Positions 35,852-46,186 of a stretch of DNA of 64,000 nt are shown here, piece after piece. The translations under genes were made by a program, and so were the position numbers. The DNA comes from Aedes albopictus (Eukaryota; Arthropoda; Insecta; Diptera; Culicidae), in the NCBI RefSeq assembly GCF_035046485.1, contig NC_085138.1, forward strand, positions 21,147,440-21,211,439. The letters run 5' to 3'. The notes below the pieces were generated by a model, which saw only the letters and a list, made by a program, of their open reading frames with translations, ran no database searches and was not told the DNA's origin. Every line of letters begins with the position of its first letter. Position 1 is the first letter of the stretch.

Positions 35852-36859
35852 ATGGTGCGGACGGTTTTAAACGCTTGTTTGAAAAAAAGGAACGAGCTCA
35901 CCAATGTGAATACCATTCCTATCTGCGCATACTGACGCAAACCTACACAGTTAGAATTAAAATGTAATTTTAAGTTTATTTTCATGCACATATTTGGAGC
36001 ATGAAAATAAACCCAAAAATACATCGCGTTGTAAAATTAAACGAACTCAAACCAAAGGATGGTCGTGTAAATTTAAATTACGTTTATTTTTACATAAACC
36101 ACATCACGCCACTTGTGTTGTGTTTTGTTCCATTCCCAATCGTTCCTATGATTCAGAGGTTTTTCCTTCTCCCAGTGATCGGAGGCAGCAGAAACATAAA
36201 CACATACTAGATCATGTCAAAAATCACCGAAAGTAGTTTATTGAATTGAAATGCTTTTTCCATTTTAACAACACTAATATCATATTTATGAAATCTGAAA
36301 GTTAGCAAGTCAGCACAACCGCGTAGTTTCACGCCGAGGTGGTGATTATCGAGGATGACGACGATGGCACTCTGTTGCGTTGCGGGTAGCTGTAATAACA
36401 CAGGCTGTTTGTTAATTTTCAACCACAGTAGCTAAGTTCACGTATCACATTCGGTACCAAATTATCGAATTGAACTTACCTGCAGATTTGCGGTCGTTGA
36501 ATCCATTAAGCGTAGCACTAAAACGAAGAACAGTCAAATACTTGGACCAACTTTTCCCACACGATATCTACGCGCTGGCCATTTTTTACTACTAGCGGTT
36601 GTTCATTTGATTTTACACGTTGATTGAAATTCGTGGTTTTATTCGTTGAAAATTAAATGCAAATAAATGTATTCTTAAGCAAGATGATGAATTTTGTATG
36701 CATTTTCGTGTTCCAAATATGTGCAGTTATTTTAACTCAATTTTAAATTCTTTTCGTGTTTCAATCAATGTAAATTCCAATGCTTCGTGATTTACATGCC
36801 ATTGAAATTTCACCAGTTTTTGCTGTGTAATTTCATCAAATGGATTCCTCTACGCAGCC
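35852..36859. other. Unassigned AT-rich DNA, possible TIR element
   Basis: The words GCACATATTTGGA and GAAAATAAA near 35985-36015 have inverted partners near 36700-36730, and both outer edges begin near ACACAG. A TIR element of about 880 bp is possible but weak. No gene. Confidence 0.3.
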
Positions 36860-37285
36860 ATTCCATAAGAAGCAAAGCAAAGATTACCGTACACATCGTT
36901 GGGGATAGCTAACCATTCTCAATGTGCACAATTCGAGAGTTCAACATTTGAAAAGTCAATATTGGTGCCGGCCACGTCCTTACGGTCATCGGGAAAAGGG
37001 GCTGTCCATAAACCACGTGGTCATTTTTTTGGGACTTTTCATGAGTCATGAGTCCATACAAAAAATTGTATTTGTCCATACAAAATGGTCATTGGCTGAA
37101 CCCCCCCCCCCCCCTTCATGACCACGTGGTTTATGGACAGCCCCAAAGGAAGGAATATTAGTTCGACAACCGTTGCTACTAGAAACCGTGAAATCCACAG
37201 CATCCCACAGTTGTCTCGGGAAGGAGTAATTTTTAGTGGGGTAGGATAAGGAGTGACTCTTGGAAAAATATAAGTTCACTACGCT
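36860..37285. repeat. Dispersed repeat related to 4850-5070, split by a MITE
   Basis: The words GGCGCCGGCCACGTCCTT (as GGTGCCGGCC here), ATTCTCA.TGTGCAC, GAAGGAATATTA and GGAAGGAGTAATTTTTAGT occur in the same order as in the retroposon at 4738-5943. The MITE at 36997-37145 interrupts this copy. Confidence 0.6.
36997..37145. mobile_element. MITE with GGGGCTGTCCATAAACCACG ends
   Basis: The 27-bp ends are perfect inverted copies and contain CACGTGG. The centre has a C-run of 15 (37100-37114). A possible 3-bp duplication AAA flanks it. Related copies are at 54838-54985 (degenerate) and 57931-58087. Confidence 0.85.
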
Positions 37286-37287
37286 AC

Positions 37288-37420
37288 CGTATTAATTCGC
37301 TGGTTCGACATGTTTTAATACAACACTTTTTAATTCGTACCCCGCTTCTTCGACATTTGTCGCATTAAAAAGTGTTCAAATGTACAGTGATGTACACTGT
37401 AAACAAACTTAGAAAAATCG
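37288..37420 (+). repeat. Inverted-repeat arm paired with 41125-41285
   Basis: Contains TTCGACATGTTTTAATAC, ACACTTTTTAATTCGTACCC and TTCAAATGTACAGTGATGTA. The same words occur in complement at 41125-41285, so the two arms bracket about 4 kb. Confidence 0.6.
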
Positions 37421-37664
37421 CTGGCTCCGGTAATGTTTTCCCGAAATCTCAACCGTTAAGCAACTTTTACAGAACTTCATTAGAGTTTGACAGATAAACG
37501 ATAATATTTTATCGAAATTTGGTATTTTTTTACAGAATTTCGTTAAAACCGCGTTATATTTGTTACCGAACGCTTAACAGTTGAGATTTCGTAAAAAAAT
37601 ACCGTACGCGACTAGCTGTGAATGCAAAACTGTTTGATATTGCGCTTATACTGGCACCGCAGCA
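37421..37664. other. Unassigned DNA
   Basis: Two inverted words, CTCAACCGTTAAGC and GCTTAACAGTTGAG, near 37450 and 37572 suggest a small foldback. No gene. Confidence 0.3.
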
Positions 37665-37930
37665 GCTGCTCTTCTTCTTCTGTATGGCTCGACGTTCTCA
37701 CTGGAACTTGGGCCTGCCTCTCTCCAACTTAGTGTTCTTTGAGCACTTCCACAGTTATTAATTGGAGGGCTTTCTTTGCCAGCCATTGCATGAATTTGTA
37801 TATTGTGAGGCAAGCACAATGATACACTATGCCCAGGGAGTCGAGAAAATTTTCCCGACCGGAACGGGAATCGAACCCGCCGTCTCCGGATTGGCGATCC
37901 ATAGCCTTAACCACTAGGCTAACTGGAGCT
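37665..37930 (-). mobile_element. Feilai-type SINE, minus strand
   Basis: On the minus strand the tRNA-like head contains AGTGGTTAAGGC and GGGTTCGATTCCCG. The body contains CCTGGGCATAGTGTATC and AACTGTGGAAGTGCTC, and the unit ends in an AAGAAGAAGAAGAG tail. It shares body and tail with 41412-41700. Feilai is a known Aedes tRNA-related SINE family; the name is assigned from memory of this architecture. Confidence 0.75.
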
Positions 37931-38789
37931 GCTCTTGCAGCCGCTGATTTCGGAAGTTCTGAATTGGTGCTATTCGATACCCAAACTGCCTGAAGAGCAA
38001 CGATCTACACGGAATAAACTGAGGAATGTAAAAATAGTATAAAGAACGAGGTTTTTGTTCGCACTACCACAATATTTGCTGAAATTCCATGACAAATCCG
38101 AAAATCAAAACTAAAACAAAAAATAGAGTTGCCAAATTGCAATGAGCAAGGCTGAGAAGGGCGACCAGTTCGTCGAATTAAAAGTTTATCCCGGTAATTC
38201 GACAACAGTCGTTATCGTATTAGAGAGGTAATACGGTAGTTTTACACACACAGAGTCATATTCGACAATGAAGGATACCTGGGCCGTTGTCCATCGGAGA
38301 GCAACCCGACCTTGGTTGGATGGCTGGATGGGCGAGTTCTTTCCTCTTAGAGGCCAGTAGCATTGCCGAACTGATGTCACATTTTGCAAATGTAGGGACA
38401 CAGACAAACAGACGTAATTCTTAGAGAAAATTCATCAAAAACTTTTGCCCGATGTCATTTTCATGAGCACACTGCCACCTGTTGGTAGAACCGCTGCGAC
38501 ACTGTCGGCCATGATGGATTTCGATTCGACGTTTTGCTGACACGCACACTTCTACACAAATTGCCTGTAATTTTCGTTTGCATCATTCAGCATCGTGTAC
38601 ACTGGCAAACGTCAAAGCGATCGAACACTAGCGCATCTGGTGGTACGATCGCGCAAATCAAATGAAATTTGAATTGATCGTTAAATGCATGTGCCAAGTC
38701 GTTTTGAAGAGTGTTACGTCTGTTTGTCTGTGGTAGGGATGATACCAGCGCAACGGCGACCTGCTGCTGACTGGTTTATTCTTCCGGAC
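37931..38789. other. Unassigned DNA
   Basis: No gene. The words GGTAATTCGACAACAG near 38194 echo the inverted-repeat arm at 37288. Confidence 0.3.
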
Positions 38790-41010
38790 GGCTCGAAGTT
38801 AATCTGGGAATACCTCTTCCTGCGTATATTCTGCTATCGTAATTCTTCTGCTTTGAGGGACCCTTTCGAACGATCTCTTGGCACCTCAAGTGTTTGTATA
38901 AAACGCTGCCGGATGGCAACGCGATGAATCGATGTTGTGTGGGATTTGGAAAGCCTTTCGTTGAATTCTGCAATCGCTGATGCTGTCACGACAACTACAG
39001 TACACCTTTTTTCCTCTTCGCCTATTTCTAACGGAGCTAGTTCTAAAATTGGCCAGTTGTTTCGTGCTTCGACAACCCACCAGTGCCACCAGAAATTGTT
39101 GTTGACGATCTCCTTCCTACTCCCCTCGAAATCAAATCGGCCGGTTTGTCCGTACCTGCCACATGTGTCCACAGACAGCCTTCCGTGATCGCAACTCGGT
39201 TAGCAACGAATACCGACCACGTCGATGGAGTAACCGAAACCCATCGTAGAGCACACGTACAATCCACCCAGAACGTCGTTCGAACTTGACGATTGGAAGC
39301 TTGACGAACCTCATCGTAGAGTTGAGCGGATAATAATGCACCGCTGAGCTCCAGCTTCGGTATATAGATTAGGTTTTCAGAGGAGCGACCTTGGATTTCG
39401 ATGACAAGTTGTTCAACTCTCGCATTTCCAGCCTCGTCTAGACTGTGGACGTAGAGGCATGCCCCATGTGCCTTCATTGACACATCGGAAAAATAGTGTA
39501 TCTCCACCTCTACTCTATTGGAAAGGATTACGCAACGATCTATGCGAATCGGTAACGAGACGTGTTGTTGCCTCCAGGACTCACCCACTGTCGAAGGTAA
39601 CGGTTGATCCCAGTCAAGGTTTTTGCCCTTCTCATCCTCCAAAGCTCATGAAAGTTGCAGGAATACCTTTGCAGTTGTCGTTGCAGCGCCGATGAATCCC
39701 AGCGGGTTAAACAACATAGCGATGATCGACAAAACCTTGCGTCCAGTTGATTTAGCAATTTCCTGACCTGCTCCAAGTTTTTGCAGCCTGTGATGACATT
39801 GTCTGTAAACGTGTCTTCTGTAATCGCCTTCACTGCCAGCGGGTATCGTTCTCCTTCGTCCATGCCTAATTGGTTAAGTGTACGAGTTGTCAATAACGGA
39901 GCCGGACATACACACCTATCTTCTCTACAGGATATGAACGTCAGAGAATCGCTTGGAACAGCCTGCCCTCCGAATGGATGAAAATCTGCCGGAACATCTT
40001 TTCCACGTCAGTCATCAACATAATCTGCTTAGTATGGCAGCCAAGGATAATGGAGCGAAGATCCTGTAGAATTACAGGCTCCACCAGCAACGCATCGTTC
40101 AACGACAATCCTGAAGTAGTTTTGGAGGATGCGCCAACTCCTCTCGGACCTTGGGCTTGGTGATGGTGCTGACCTCCTTGACCTCCGGATGATGAGGTAT
40201 GAAACACCGCTTGGTGAATTCTTGATCATTTTCGACTCTCCGCATGTGACCCAACTGCAGATATTCCTCCATAAAGGTAACGTATTGTTTCCGAATATTT
40301 GTTTCCCTTGTAAGCCGTTCGGTGCCTAGAAAACGTCGGAATGCAATCTCCTTAGATTAGCCCAACCGAGAGATGACGTTTTCGCCCTTGGCAAGTGCCA
40401 CGAAATAGCAACCGTCCGCCCCTCGCTGTACGGTACTCAAAAAGATAGCTTCACAGCCTGTTTCTTCAGAAGCATAGTTCATGGAATCCACCTCCTCCAT
40501 GGACCAGAACCGGGTGAGTAGATTCTTCAAACGATCTGAAGTAGATACATTAGAGATGATCTGCAACCCTTGAAGTCATTCGTCAAATCATCCACTGATG
40601 ATCCAACCAAAAACTGAGTCGTGTAAGGACGGAAGTCGCTCTCCCAGCGAAATCTTCCTACCAGAGTTGAAGGAGTCGAAAAACGAATCTATTCCAAGGA
40701 CGGAAATGTTAATGTTGGCGGTGGAAAGGTTGATTGTTATCCTCGGAAGTACCAGGAAACTCATCTGGCGCGAGAGGTCCGACAGCCGGGAACGGATCGT
40801 GACCACAATCCTATGTTTGACCTTGGTTGTTGCCTGCCCAATTCCAAGAATCGAAATATCCAGCTTGCTGCTACAAGAGAACTTTGAATGCTGGCTGATA
40901 CTTTCAGTGGTAAAGTTGCTCTCCGATCCCGAATCGAGAAGAGCTCGAGCCGGAATCCTGTTTACTTCCACTAAGGGAGCTTTTACTCTATGAGTAAATT
41001 TTGAAGTCAA
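38790..41010 (-). pseudogene. BEL/Pao retrotransposon pol relic
   Basis: Read right to left, the order is BEL/Pao pol. A retropepsin-like region has ALLDSGSESNFTTE and GWIISG (41010-40588). An RT lead-in is CYFVALAKGENVISRLG (about 40400). RT pieces contain SLNDALLVEPVILQDL and TDVEKMFRQIFIHSEGR (about 40120-39945), then TEDTFTDNVITGCKNLEQV (about 39830). RNase H-like pieces include YFSDVSMKAHGACLYV, IPKLELSGALLSAQLYDEV, FWVDCTCALRWV and HVAGTDKPADLISRGV (39520-39120). It trails off with KGSLKAEELR. Frameshifts break it, the 3' integrase part is missing, and no LTRs were found. Confidence 0.9.
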
Positions 41011-41124
41011 AGAATTGATTTATTTTACGTAAACAAACGGTTTTTTTCTTTATCCCACACAGCGCCTCTACAATGGGAAACCGTTCGGATTTTTCTAAAA
41101 CGATTTTCTGTGACTGTATACTAC

Positions 41125-41285
41125 CGTATAACTCCGTTAATGCGACACGATTGTTTCAAGTTTGCAATGTACATCGCTATGACATTTGAATACTTTTTTA
41201 ATTTGACAGATGTCGAGTTACCGGGGTACGAATCAAAAAGTGTAGTATTAAAACATGTCGAATTAGCGGGGTGCGACAGTATTTA
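41125..41285 (-). repeat. Inverted-repeat arm paired with 37288-37420
   Basis: Contains the complement of the words listed for 37288-37420 (TTAAAACATGTCGAATTAGC, GGGGTACGAATCAAAAAGTG). The two arms may be the ends of one element or two separate insertions. Confidence 0.6.
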
Positions 41286-41411
41286 CTAAGAGAAGACCTA
41301 AGATATGCGGTATCGATACAAGTCAGTCGATAGAAATGTAACTATTCAGCAAGGGCTCGATTCCCGGTCGTTTCAGGAAACTTCCGTTTTTATGAGCTAA
41401 TAGTATTTCCG

Positions 41412-41702
41412 TGGGGCCATATAGCCGAGGCGGTAAACGCACGGGTATTCAGCATGACCATGCTGAGGGTGACGGGTTCGATTCCCGGTCGGTCCAGGAT
41501 CTTTTCGTAAAGGAAATTTCCTTGACTTCCTTGGGCATAGAGTATCTTCGTGCCTGCCACACGATATACACATGCAAAATGGTCATTGGCAGAGGAAGCT
41601 CTCAGTTAACAACTGTGGAAGTGCTCATTGAACACTAAGCTGAGAAGCAGGCTTTGTCCCAGTGAGGACGTTACGCCAAGAAGAGGAGAGAGGAGTATTT
41701 CC
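41412..41702 (+). mobile_element. Feilai-type SINE, plus strand
   Basis: A head with GCCGAGGCGGTAAACGCAC and GGGTTCGATTCCCGGTCG is followed by a body with CTTGGGCATAGAGTATC and AACTGTGGAAGTGCTCATTG, and ends in AAGAAGAGGAGAG. A second partial B-box (CTCGATTCCCGGTCG, about 41349) just upstream is a fragment of another SINE. It lies 250 bp before the first gene. Confidence 0.8.
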
Positions 41703-41870
41703 GTGCCACAAATAAAATGTGCCTATTACAACTTTGCTAATCGTTCGATTTCATTCAAACTTCATTGTGAAATCTAGAACTTTCCAGCGTAAATCAGACT
41801 CAAGGAAGGAAACATATTATGAAAGTCCCATTACTGTAACCACTCTATTGGACCATAGTTTGTCAGCAGC

Positions 41871-41877
41871 TATTAAA
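41871..41877 (+). promoter_or_regulatory. Possible TATA box of the first family gene
   Basis: TATTAAA lies 75-81 bp before the chosen ATG. If it is used, transcription would start near 41900. That would exclude the upstream ATG at 41877 and favour the start at 41952. Confidence 0.3.
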
Positions 41878-41951
41878 TGTTGACCGCATTAGCAAAGCTT
41901 CGAAGAGTATGCTACAGCGCCACCGACCTGGTCACTACGTATCTTACCAAC

Positions 41952-42647
41952 ATGAAAACACCCATCATACTCTTCGCCCTCTTGCCGAGCCTTGTTCTCT
42001 GCCAGGGCACCTGTCCAATACTAAATCACAACCTGCAAAGCATCCCATCCCTGCCCTGCGTCATCCGGAACTTCCACCGAAAAACCACAATTGCTTCGGA
42101 GTGCACCGCGGTGGAGCTTCAGTGCCGTCTCGTGTTCTTCGACGCCGAAACGACATCGTTCAACTGTACCGACCGTTCGGACAGTTTGTCGATCTCGATC
42201 GAAAAATCTTTGGTGGCCATCAACGATTCCCAAAGGATCCAGCAGATCATGGACCGAAACCGAACGCAAATCGTTGGCTGCCGTAGCCCGAAGAACCTAT
42301 CCAGTTGCGTTATGTATCAGCAAGATCAGGGCCTGGATTGGATGTACGAGGTCAAGTACACGGAAGCTATGATCGTAGCCGGCGGCGAGGGAAGCAAGGA
42401 TGGGAACTTTGTTAAGGATAGACGGCTGGCCAATACGGTGTACAGTTGTGACTGTGCACGGTATGGAGCGTTTTTCCAGCAGCAACGGAAACGTTGCCGA
42501 GAGGATCGGACCGCGAAAACCGAACTGCAGGGATACGCTGTTTATGTTTGTGGAATTACTGTTTTGGCCTGCCTGGCCGCGAAGATTGGCTATGACTTCA
42601 TTGCCAAGAAGTGTTGCCACCGGACGGCAGTGGACGTTGGACAGTAG
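41952..42647 (+). CDS. Cys-rich type I membrane protein, unrecognised family (paralogue 1)
   Basis: 231 residues. I do not recognise the family. The ATG at 41952 was preferred over the in-frame one at 41877, because it starts a good signal peptide (MKTPIILFALLPSLVLC) that aligns with both paralogues and has A at -3. The ectodomain holds ten cysteines (21, 36, 51, 58, 72, 110, 119, 166, 168, 182) and N-glycosylation sites including NCT at 71, NRT at 103 and NLS at 115. A hydrophobic segment at about 195-214 is followed by a short tail with KKCCHR. The pattern TCPxL, PC, VxLxC, CxD, CxC, C before the membrane and YAVY at its start recurs in the other copies. No intron was seen. A MITE begins 11 bp after the stop. 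Function unknown; a small surface receptor or secreted-type ligand-binding ectodomain is only a guess. Confidence 0.8.
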   Translation: MKTPIILFALLPSLVLCQGTCPILNHNLQSIPSLPCVIRNFHRKTTIASECTAVELQCRLVFFDAETTSFNCTDRSDSLSISIEKSLVAINDSQRIQQIMDRNRTQIVGCRSPKNLSSCVMYQQDQGLDWMYEVKYTEAMIVAGGEGSKDGNFVKDRRLANTVYSCDCARYGAFFQQQRKRCREDRTAKTELQGYAVYVCGITVLACLAAKIGYDFIAKKCCHRTAVDVGQ

Positions 42648-42658
42648 ATGTCGTCGAT

Positions 42659-42852
42659 TTAAGGTGACGAAGCAACACCTCGAAGTTTCAAGAGCACAAA
42701 TCTGAAGATAGGAATGTTGGTTTACGCTGAAAATTTGATCGATTAGTCATCACTAGCGAGTCACCAATCGATCATTTTTTTAGCGTAATCCGATCTTCAG
42801 ATTTGTGCTCTTGAAAATGTGAGGTATGGCTTCGTCATATCTCCACCTTAAA
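42659..42852. mobile_element. MITE with TTAAGGTG ends, directly after paralogue 1
   Basis: The ends read TTAAGGTG and CACCTTAA. The arms share CAAGAGCACAAATCTGAAGA in complement, around a centre with GATCGATTAGTCA. It starts 11 bp after the stop codon, so it probably forms the proximal 3' UTR. A diverged relative is at 56030-56233. Both copies carry TTAA at each edge, possibly the target duplication. Confidence 0.75.
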
Positions 42853-43155
42853 CAAATTCAAAACATGCAAAGCTGAGAAAGCTAGAGTAACATAACATTA
42901 TTTCGATAGTGTATAATCAGTTGGAGTACATAATGTATTACGTAATTATTGGTGTAATTTTACATCAGTTAGTCTGCACAGTTTGCACAGTCTCTGTAAT
43001 CAATTTTCATAAATCATGTAATGTAATTTACACTACATCTAAATTCATTTGGATGATTTAGTATCGTGTCCTTTATAACAGCATGTTTGGCTCTAATGTA
43101 TCGGCGTAATGTAATGTGGTTTAGCTTACTTATAAAATAGTATGCACCATTTGAA
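42853..43155. other. AT-rich intergenic DNA
   Basis: No gene. Contains scattered 'gtaatgtaatt' words. Confidence 0.35.
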
Positions 43156-43495
43156 AGCTTGAACAACAGAGCTCAGGAGACTTTCCAGATCCAGAGCTAA
43201 AGGAAACTTCCCGGCTCTAGAGAGTTCCAGAGCTCAGGAGAAAACATTCACAAGAGAGCTGTACAGCTCATGGGAACTTCAACTCAACTAATCTTCACTG
43301 TGTAAGCGAGCCGCCCCTCAGCTCAAAGGAGTTCGAGAGCTCCAGAATACTTCAGAGCTTGGGCGAGTTCCAGAGCTAAAGAGAGCTCCACCGCTTGAGG
43401 TAACTCCGTAGCTCAATGGAGTTCCAGAGTTTCAAAGAACTCTAGGCTAAGGAGAGCTCTAGAGTTAAAGGGAGTTCATATAGTATGCTAGTAGG
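43156..43495 (+). repeat. Degenerate GAGCTC-based minisatellite
   Basis: Words of the type CCAGAGCTCAGGAGA and AGAGAGCTCCA recur at 18-25 bp spacing, highly diverged. The same motif occurs at 44940-45480 (opposite orientation) and 45810-46140. Confidence 0.65.
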
Positions 43496-43800
43496 GAGAA
43501 ATACATAAAACTAGAAGAAAATCTAAGGAAAACTAAAGAAGCGTTTGTCGTAAAATGTGGCTTCGTCGTCGGGTAAAGTAGGTGGCTCCCATAGAGGAGC
43601 TTCAAGTAATTGCAGAACTCTTGTAAGCTAAGTGGCTTCTGTAACAGAATATGGAATAATGGTCATTTAATAAAGGATGGATTGCAAGCAAACATGAAAA
43701 AATGTAAGCATTTATTTAATTGCAGTTTATTTGCGCGAATATTCGTTATCAAAGTGATGTATCATTGGCAGTGTTGCTAGTTTTATGGTTATCACAATAA

Positions 43801-43901
43801 GGTACCTCAGCTACCTTCCACGGTGCGTAGTACAGAACCGGGCAGGTTTCGTCGATTGTGCGATTCGGGAGAATGATCATAAGGAGAACGAACGCTATCA
43901 T
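43801..43901 (-). pseudogene. Truncated paralogue (N-terminus only) of the 49647-50291 gene
   Basis: The minus-strand ATG at 43901 opens a signal peptide and first ectodomain residues (TCPVLYYAPWKVAEVP) nearly identical to the intact gene at 49647-50291. Homology stops after VP at about 43801. Beyond it lies sequence homologous to the far 3' flank of the intact gene (near 49250). A single deletion therefore removed codons 35 to the end. It is a relic, not a functional gene. Confidence 0.9.
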
Positions 43902-44124
43902 GTTAATGACATTTTGTAAGTTTAATTAAAGGAATGGGTTTCTTTTGTGTCCATCCCGTTAGTTGAACGGGACTGAGCAGTCCTAATGATTGTCTAGCCA
44001 ATCCATCAAAACTTTTTGAACTAATGAATGATGAAATTATTTACTGACGTACAGCCAAATAGTACAGCAGAACTTATGGATCCACATGTCAGTTTGCCAG
44101 TGCTCATCGTGAACCACAATCACT
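43902..44124. promoter_or_regulatory. Shared divergent promoter region, copy A
   Basis: The 223 bp between two head-to-head starts is conserved with 50292-50498. The best-kept block is 34 bp at about 43992-44025, identical in both copies, and includes TAGCCAATCCATC with a CCAAT word. It presumably drives the plus-strand gene. Confidence 0.55.
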
Positions 44125-44733
44125 ATGAAACCTATCGCTGCATTAGTTGCTCTAATGGCAAAGTACTCGCTCGCCCAGTTCTGGCCCATCCCGTACTACG
44201 CGCCATGGAAAGCAGCTGAGCTACCGTGCTTCGGCATGACGTTCTATGTCAACCCGCTAAACTACTGCATCACCGTAAACCTTTCGTGCAGCCTGTCCTC
44301 CCAGAACACCCAACCCAGGTCGTACAGCTGCGTTGATCTGACCTCCGTCCTGGAACTAATCGTCAAACGACCCTTCCTGAACCCCAACAAATCACAGGCC
44401 GAATTTCTGGATGCGAAGTTCACCGTCTGTGAGTTTCCAGAGGATTCCTTCGCCCACTGCCTTCTGGATGAACCTTCCGGCGTTAATGGCCGGCACTATA
44501 GAGTCAACTACTCGAAGCCACACCATATCGATTTGAACCCCACTGCTGTCCAGGGGTGTTCCTGCGGGTGGTATAGGTCGTTTTTTGAACACCAATGGGA
44601 ACACTGTCGGGAGAAGACGATCCGGTTGGGGTCGTATGCTGTGTACCTTTTCGGAGTGATTGTTCTGGTTGTGGTGGGAATTGCGGGTTTTGCTTTGTAC
44701 AAGTACGCTGCAAAGAAGTGGGGTAATCGTTGA
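44125..44733 (+). CDS. Cys-rich type I membrane protein, unrecognised family (paralogue 2)
   Basis: 202 residues, single exon. The start is fixed by alignment with the truncated copy at 50499 and has A at -3. A signal peptide (1-17) precedes an ectodomain with nine cysteines (35, 48, 55, 69, 102, 112, 145, 147, 161). Shared family blocks are YYAPWK (24-29), ELPC (32-35), VKRP (80-83) and FEHQWEHC (154-161). A transmembrane helix spans about 172-191, followed by the tail YKYAAKKWGNR. Residue 20 is W, where the relatives have the first conserved Cys, leaving an odd number of ectodomain cysteines. N-glycosylation sites include N52 and N88. Its divergent partner is reduced to a stub. Function unknown. 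Confidence 0.85.
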   Translation: MKPIAALVALMAKYSLAQFWPIPYYAPWKAAELPCFGMTFYVNPLNYCITVNLSCSLSSQNTQPRSYSCVDLTSVLELIVKRPFLNPNKSQAEFLDAKFTVCEFPEDSFAHCLLDEPSGVNGRHYRVNYSKPHHIDLNPTAVQGCSCGWYRSFFEHQWEHCREKTIRLGSYAVYLFGVIVLVVVGIAGFALYKYAAKKWGNR

Positions 44734-44760
44734 ACAGTGACCGCCGATATGTTATAGATA

Positions 44761-44939
44761 GCTGTAATTCTGATGTGAAGTTTTAGAATTCATACATGAT
44801 CGCTTTTGAGTATAATAAGAACTCAAAAAGTTGTCATTACTTTCTAAGTTAAAACCACCATTATGCACCAGTTTGAAAATATACGTTATTCAAAGCTGAT
44901 AATCCACTATGTTACATTAGGTTACGTGCCATCTTGAAA
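44761..44939. other. 3' flank of paralogue 2
   Basis: AT-rich. It contains GTATAATAAG (about 44809) but no consensus AATAAA close by. Confidence 0.35.
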
Positions 44940-46150
44940 GTGGTTTTGAGTGACGAAGTCCTCTTGAGTTTTTTGAACTCTCTTGAGCTCTGAAGTTCCT
45001 CAAATATCTGCCATTCCATTGAGCTTGATCTTTAAAACTTCTTTGAGTTTTAAAACTCTTATTTTTAACGTTTCCAAAAACCTTAGTGTGATCCGAAAAC
45101 CCGAAAACTGAAATGTTCTCGAATTCAGCGAATTTTCCGCCAATTCCAGAAATCCTGTGCTTTATGTATTTAGAAACTTATTTTGAATCGGGAGAATTTT
45201 TTTTCTCAGTGTATACTCTAATCTACTCTACTCTACTTCATTCAGTTGCGTAAAAGCTATTTTGAGCTTAAATGCTTAACAGAACTTAATCTAGCATCTG
45301 GAGCTCTCTTGAGCTCTTCAACTTCTTCTAATCTAAAAAGCTTTCGAGCTCGGGAGCTCTGTTGAGCTCAGGATTTCTCTGGAGTTTATGTGCTCTCGAA
45401 AATCTCTTGAGGTCTCTTTAGCTTTGAAGATACCTTAAGCTCTCCTAATTTCTGCAGCTCGGTGCAGATTTTCGGAAGCTATTGTAATGGTCCCTGAAAT
45501 TGAATTGAGTTCCAATGTTACTTCAGCTTCCTTAACGCGTTATTAGCCAAGATGCTCGGGTACCTACAAAATCAAATTGCTCATTTCTTCGTCATGTTTT
45601 CAAAGATTTCAGCAATTTTGTGAAAATTATTTTCTATAAAGAAAGCATTTGTATGTACCGATTCTATCACCGTGTATTTTGGTGAGCTAAGAGCATTTCA
45701 CGTTGAATTCTACTGGGTTTGTACATGAGTCCTTCATCGTACGAACTACAAAATCATTTGAATGATTAGTATCCTAATTCTAATTAGGTTATTGAGAATC
45801 CAACAGATTTTAAGGGAACTCTAGAGCTCAATAAAGGACTTGAGCCAAAGGAACGTCACCAGCTCAAGGAAACTCTAGTGGTTAAGAGAGAACCGCAGCT
45901 TAATGGAGCTCCACAGCTTAAGAGAGCTCCGGATCAAGGAAGCTTCTGAACTTTAGCGAGCTTCTCAGCTCAGGGGAGCTCAAGAGTTCAAAGCAACTAC
46001 AGAACTTGCTTAGGTGAGCTCCAAAGATAAAAAGAGCTCCATGGCTCAAGGAAGCTCTAGAGGGTAAAAGACAGGCTCATAACCCAGAGTTAAATAAGGC
46101 TTTAGATTTTAAGGGAGTTTTAGAACAACAGAGTGCTCCGAAACGCGATT
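44940..46150. repeat. GAGCTC-based degenerate minisatellite, two opposed blocks
   Basis: At 44940-45480 the words run as CTTGAGCTC/TTTGAACTC. At 45810-46140 they run as GAGCTCCA/CAAGGAA, so the two blocks face each other around an unrelated AT-rich middle (45500-45800). Strongly diverged. Confidence 0.6.
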
Positions 46151-46186
46151 ACGAAATCTGCCTTGCTTAAGAGAATGCAATGTGCT

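Larger units (their letters stand above)
43554..44760 (+). repeat. Segmental duplication, copy A
   Basis: Collinear with 48857-50580. It starts at TTCGTCGTCGGGTAAAGTAG, passes the conserved 3' flank, the truncated minus-strand gene and the shared divergent promoter, and then continues as the intact plus-strand gene. Relative to copy B it lacks about 930 bp covering most of the minus-strand gene. Confidence 0.85.

Noticed and set aside
39083..40329. Plus-strand frames over the BEL/Pao relic
   Set aside because: Shadows of the minus-strand pol pieces, which carry the recognisable motifs.
41877..41951. Upstream ATG extending paralogue 1 by 25 residues
   Set aside because: The extension is not hydrophobic, hides the signal peptide and has no counterpart in paralogues 2 and 3.
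42021..42705. Alternative frames over paralogue 1
   Set aside because: They lack signal peptide, conserved cysteines or paralogues; the family frame explains the region.
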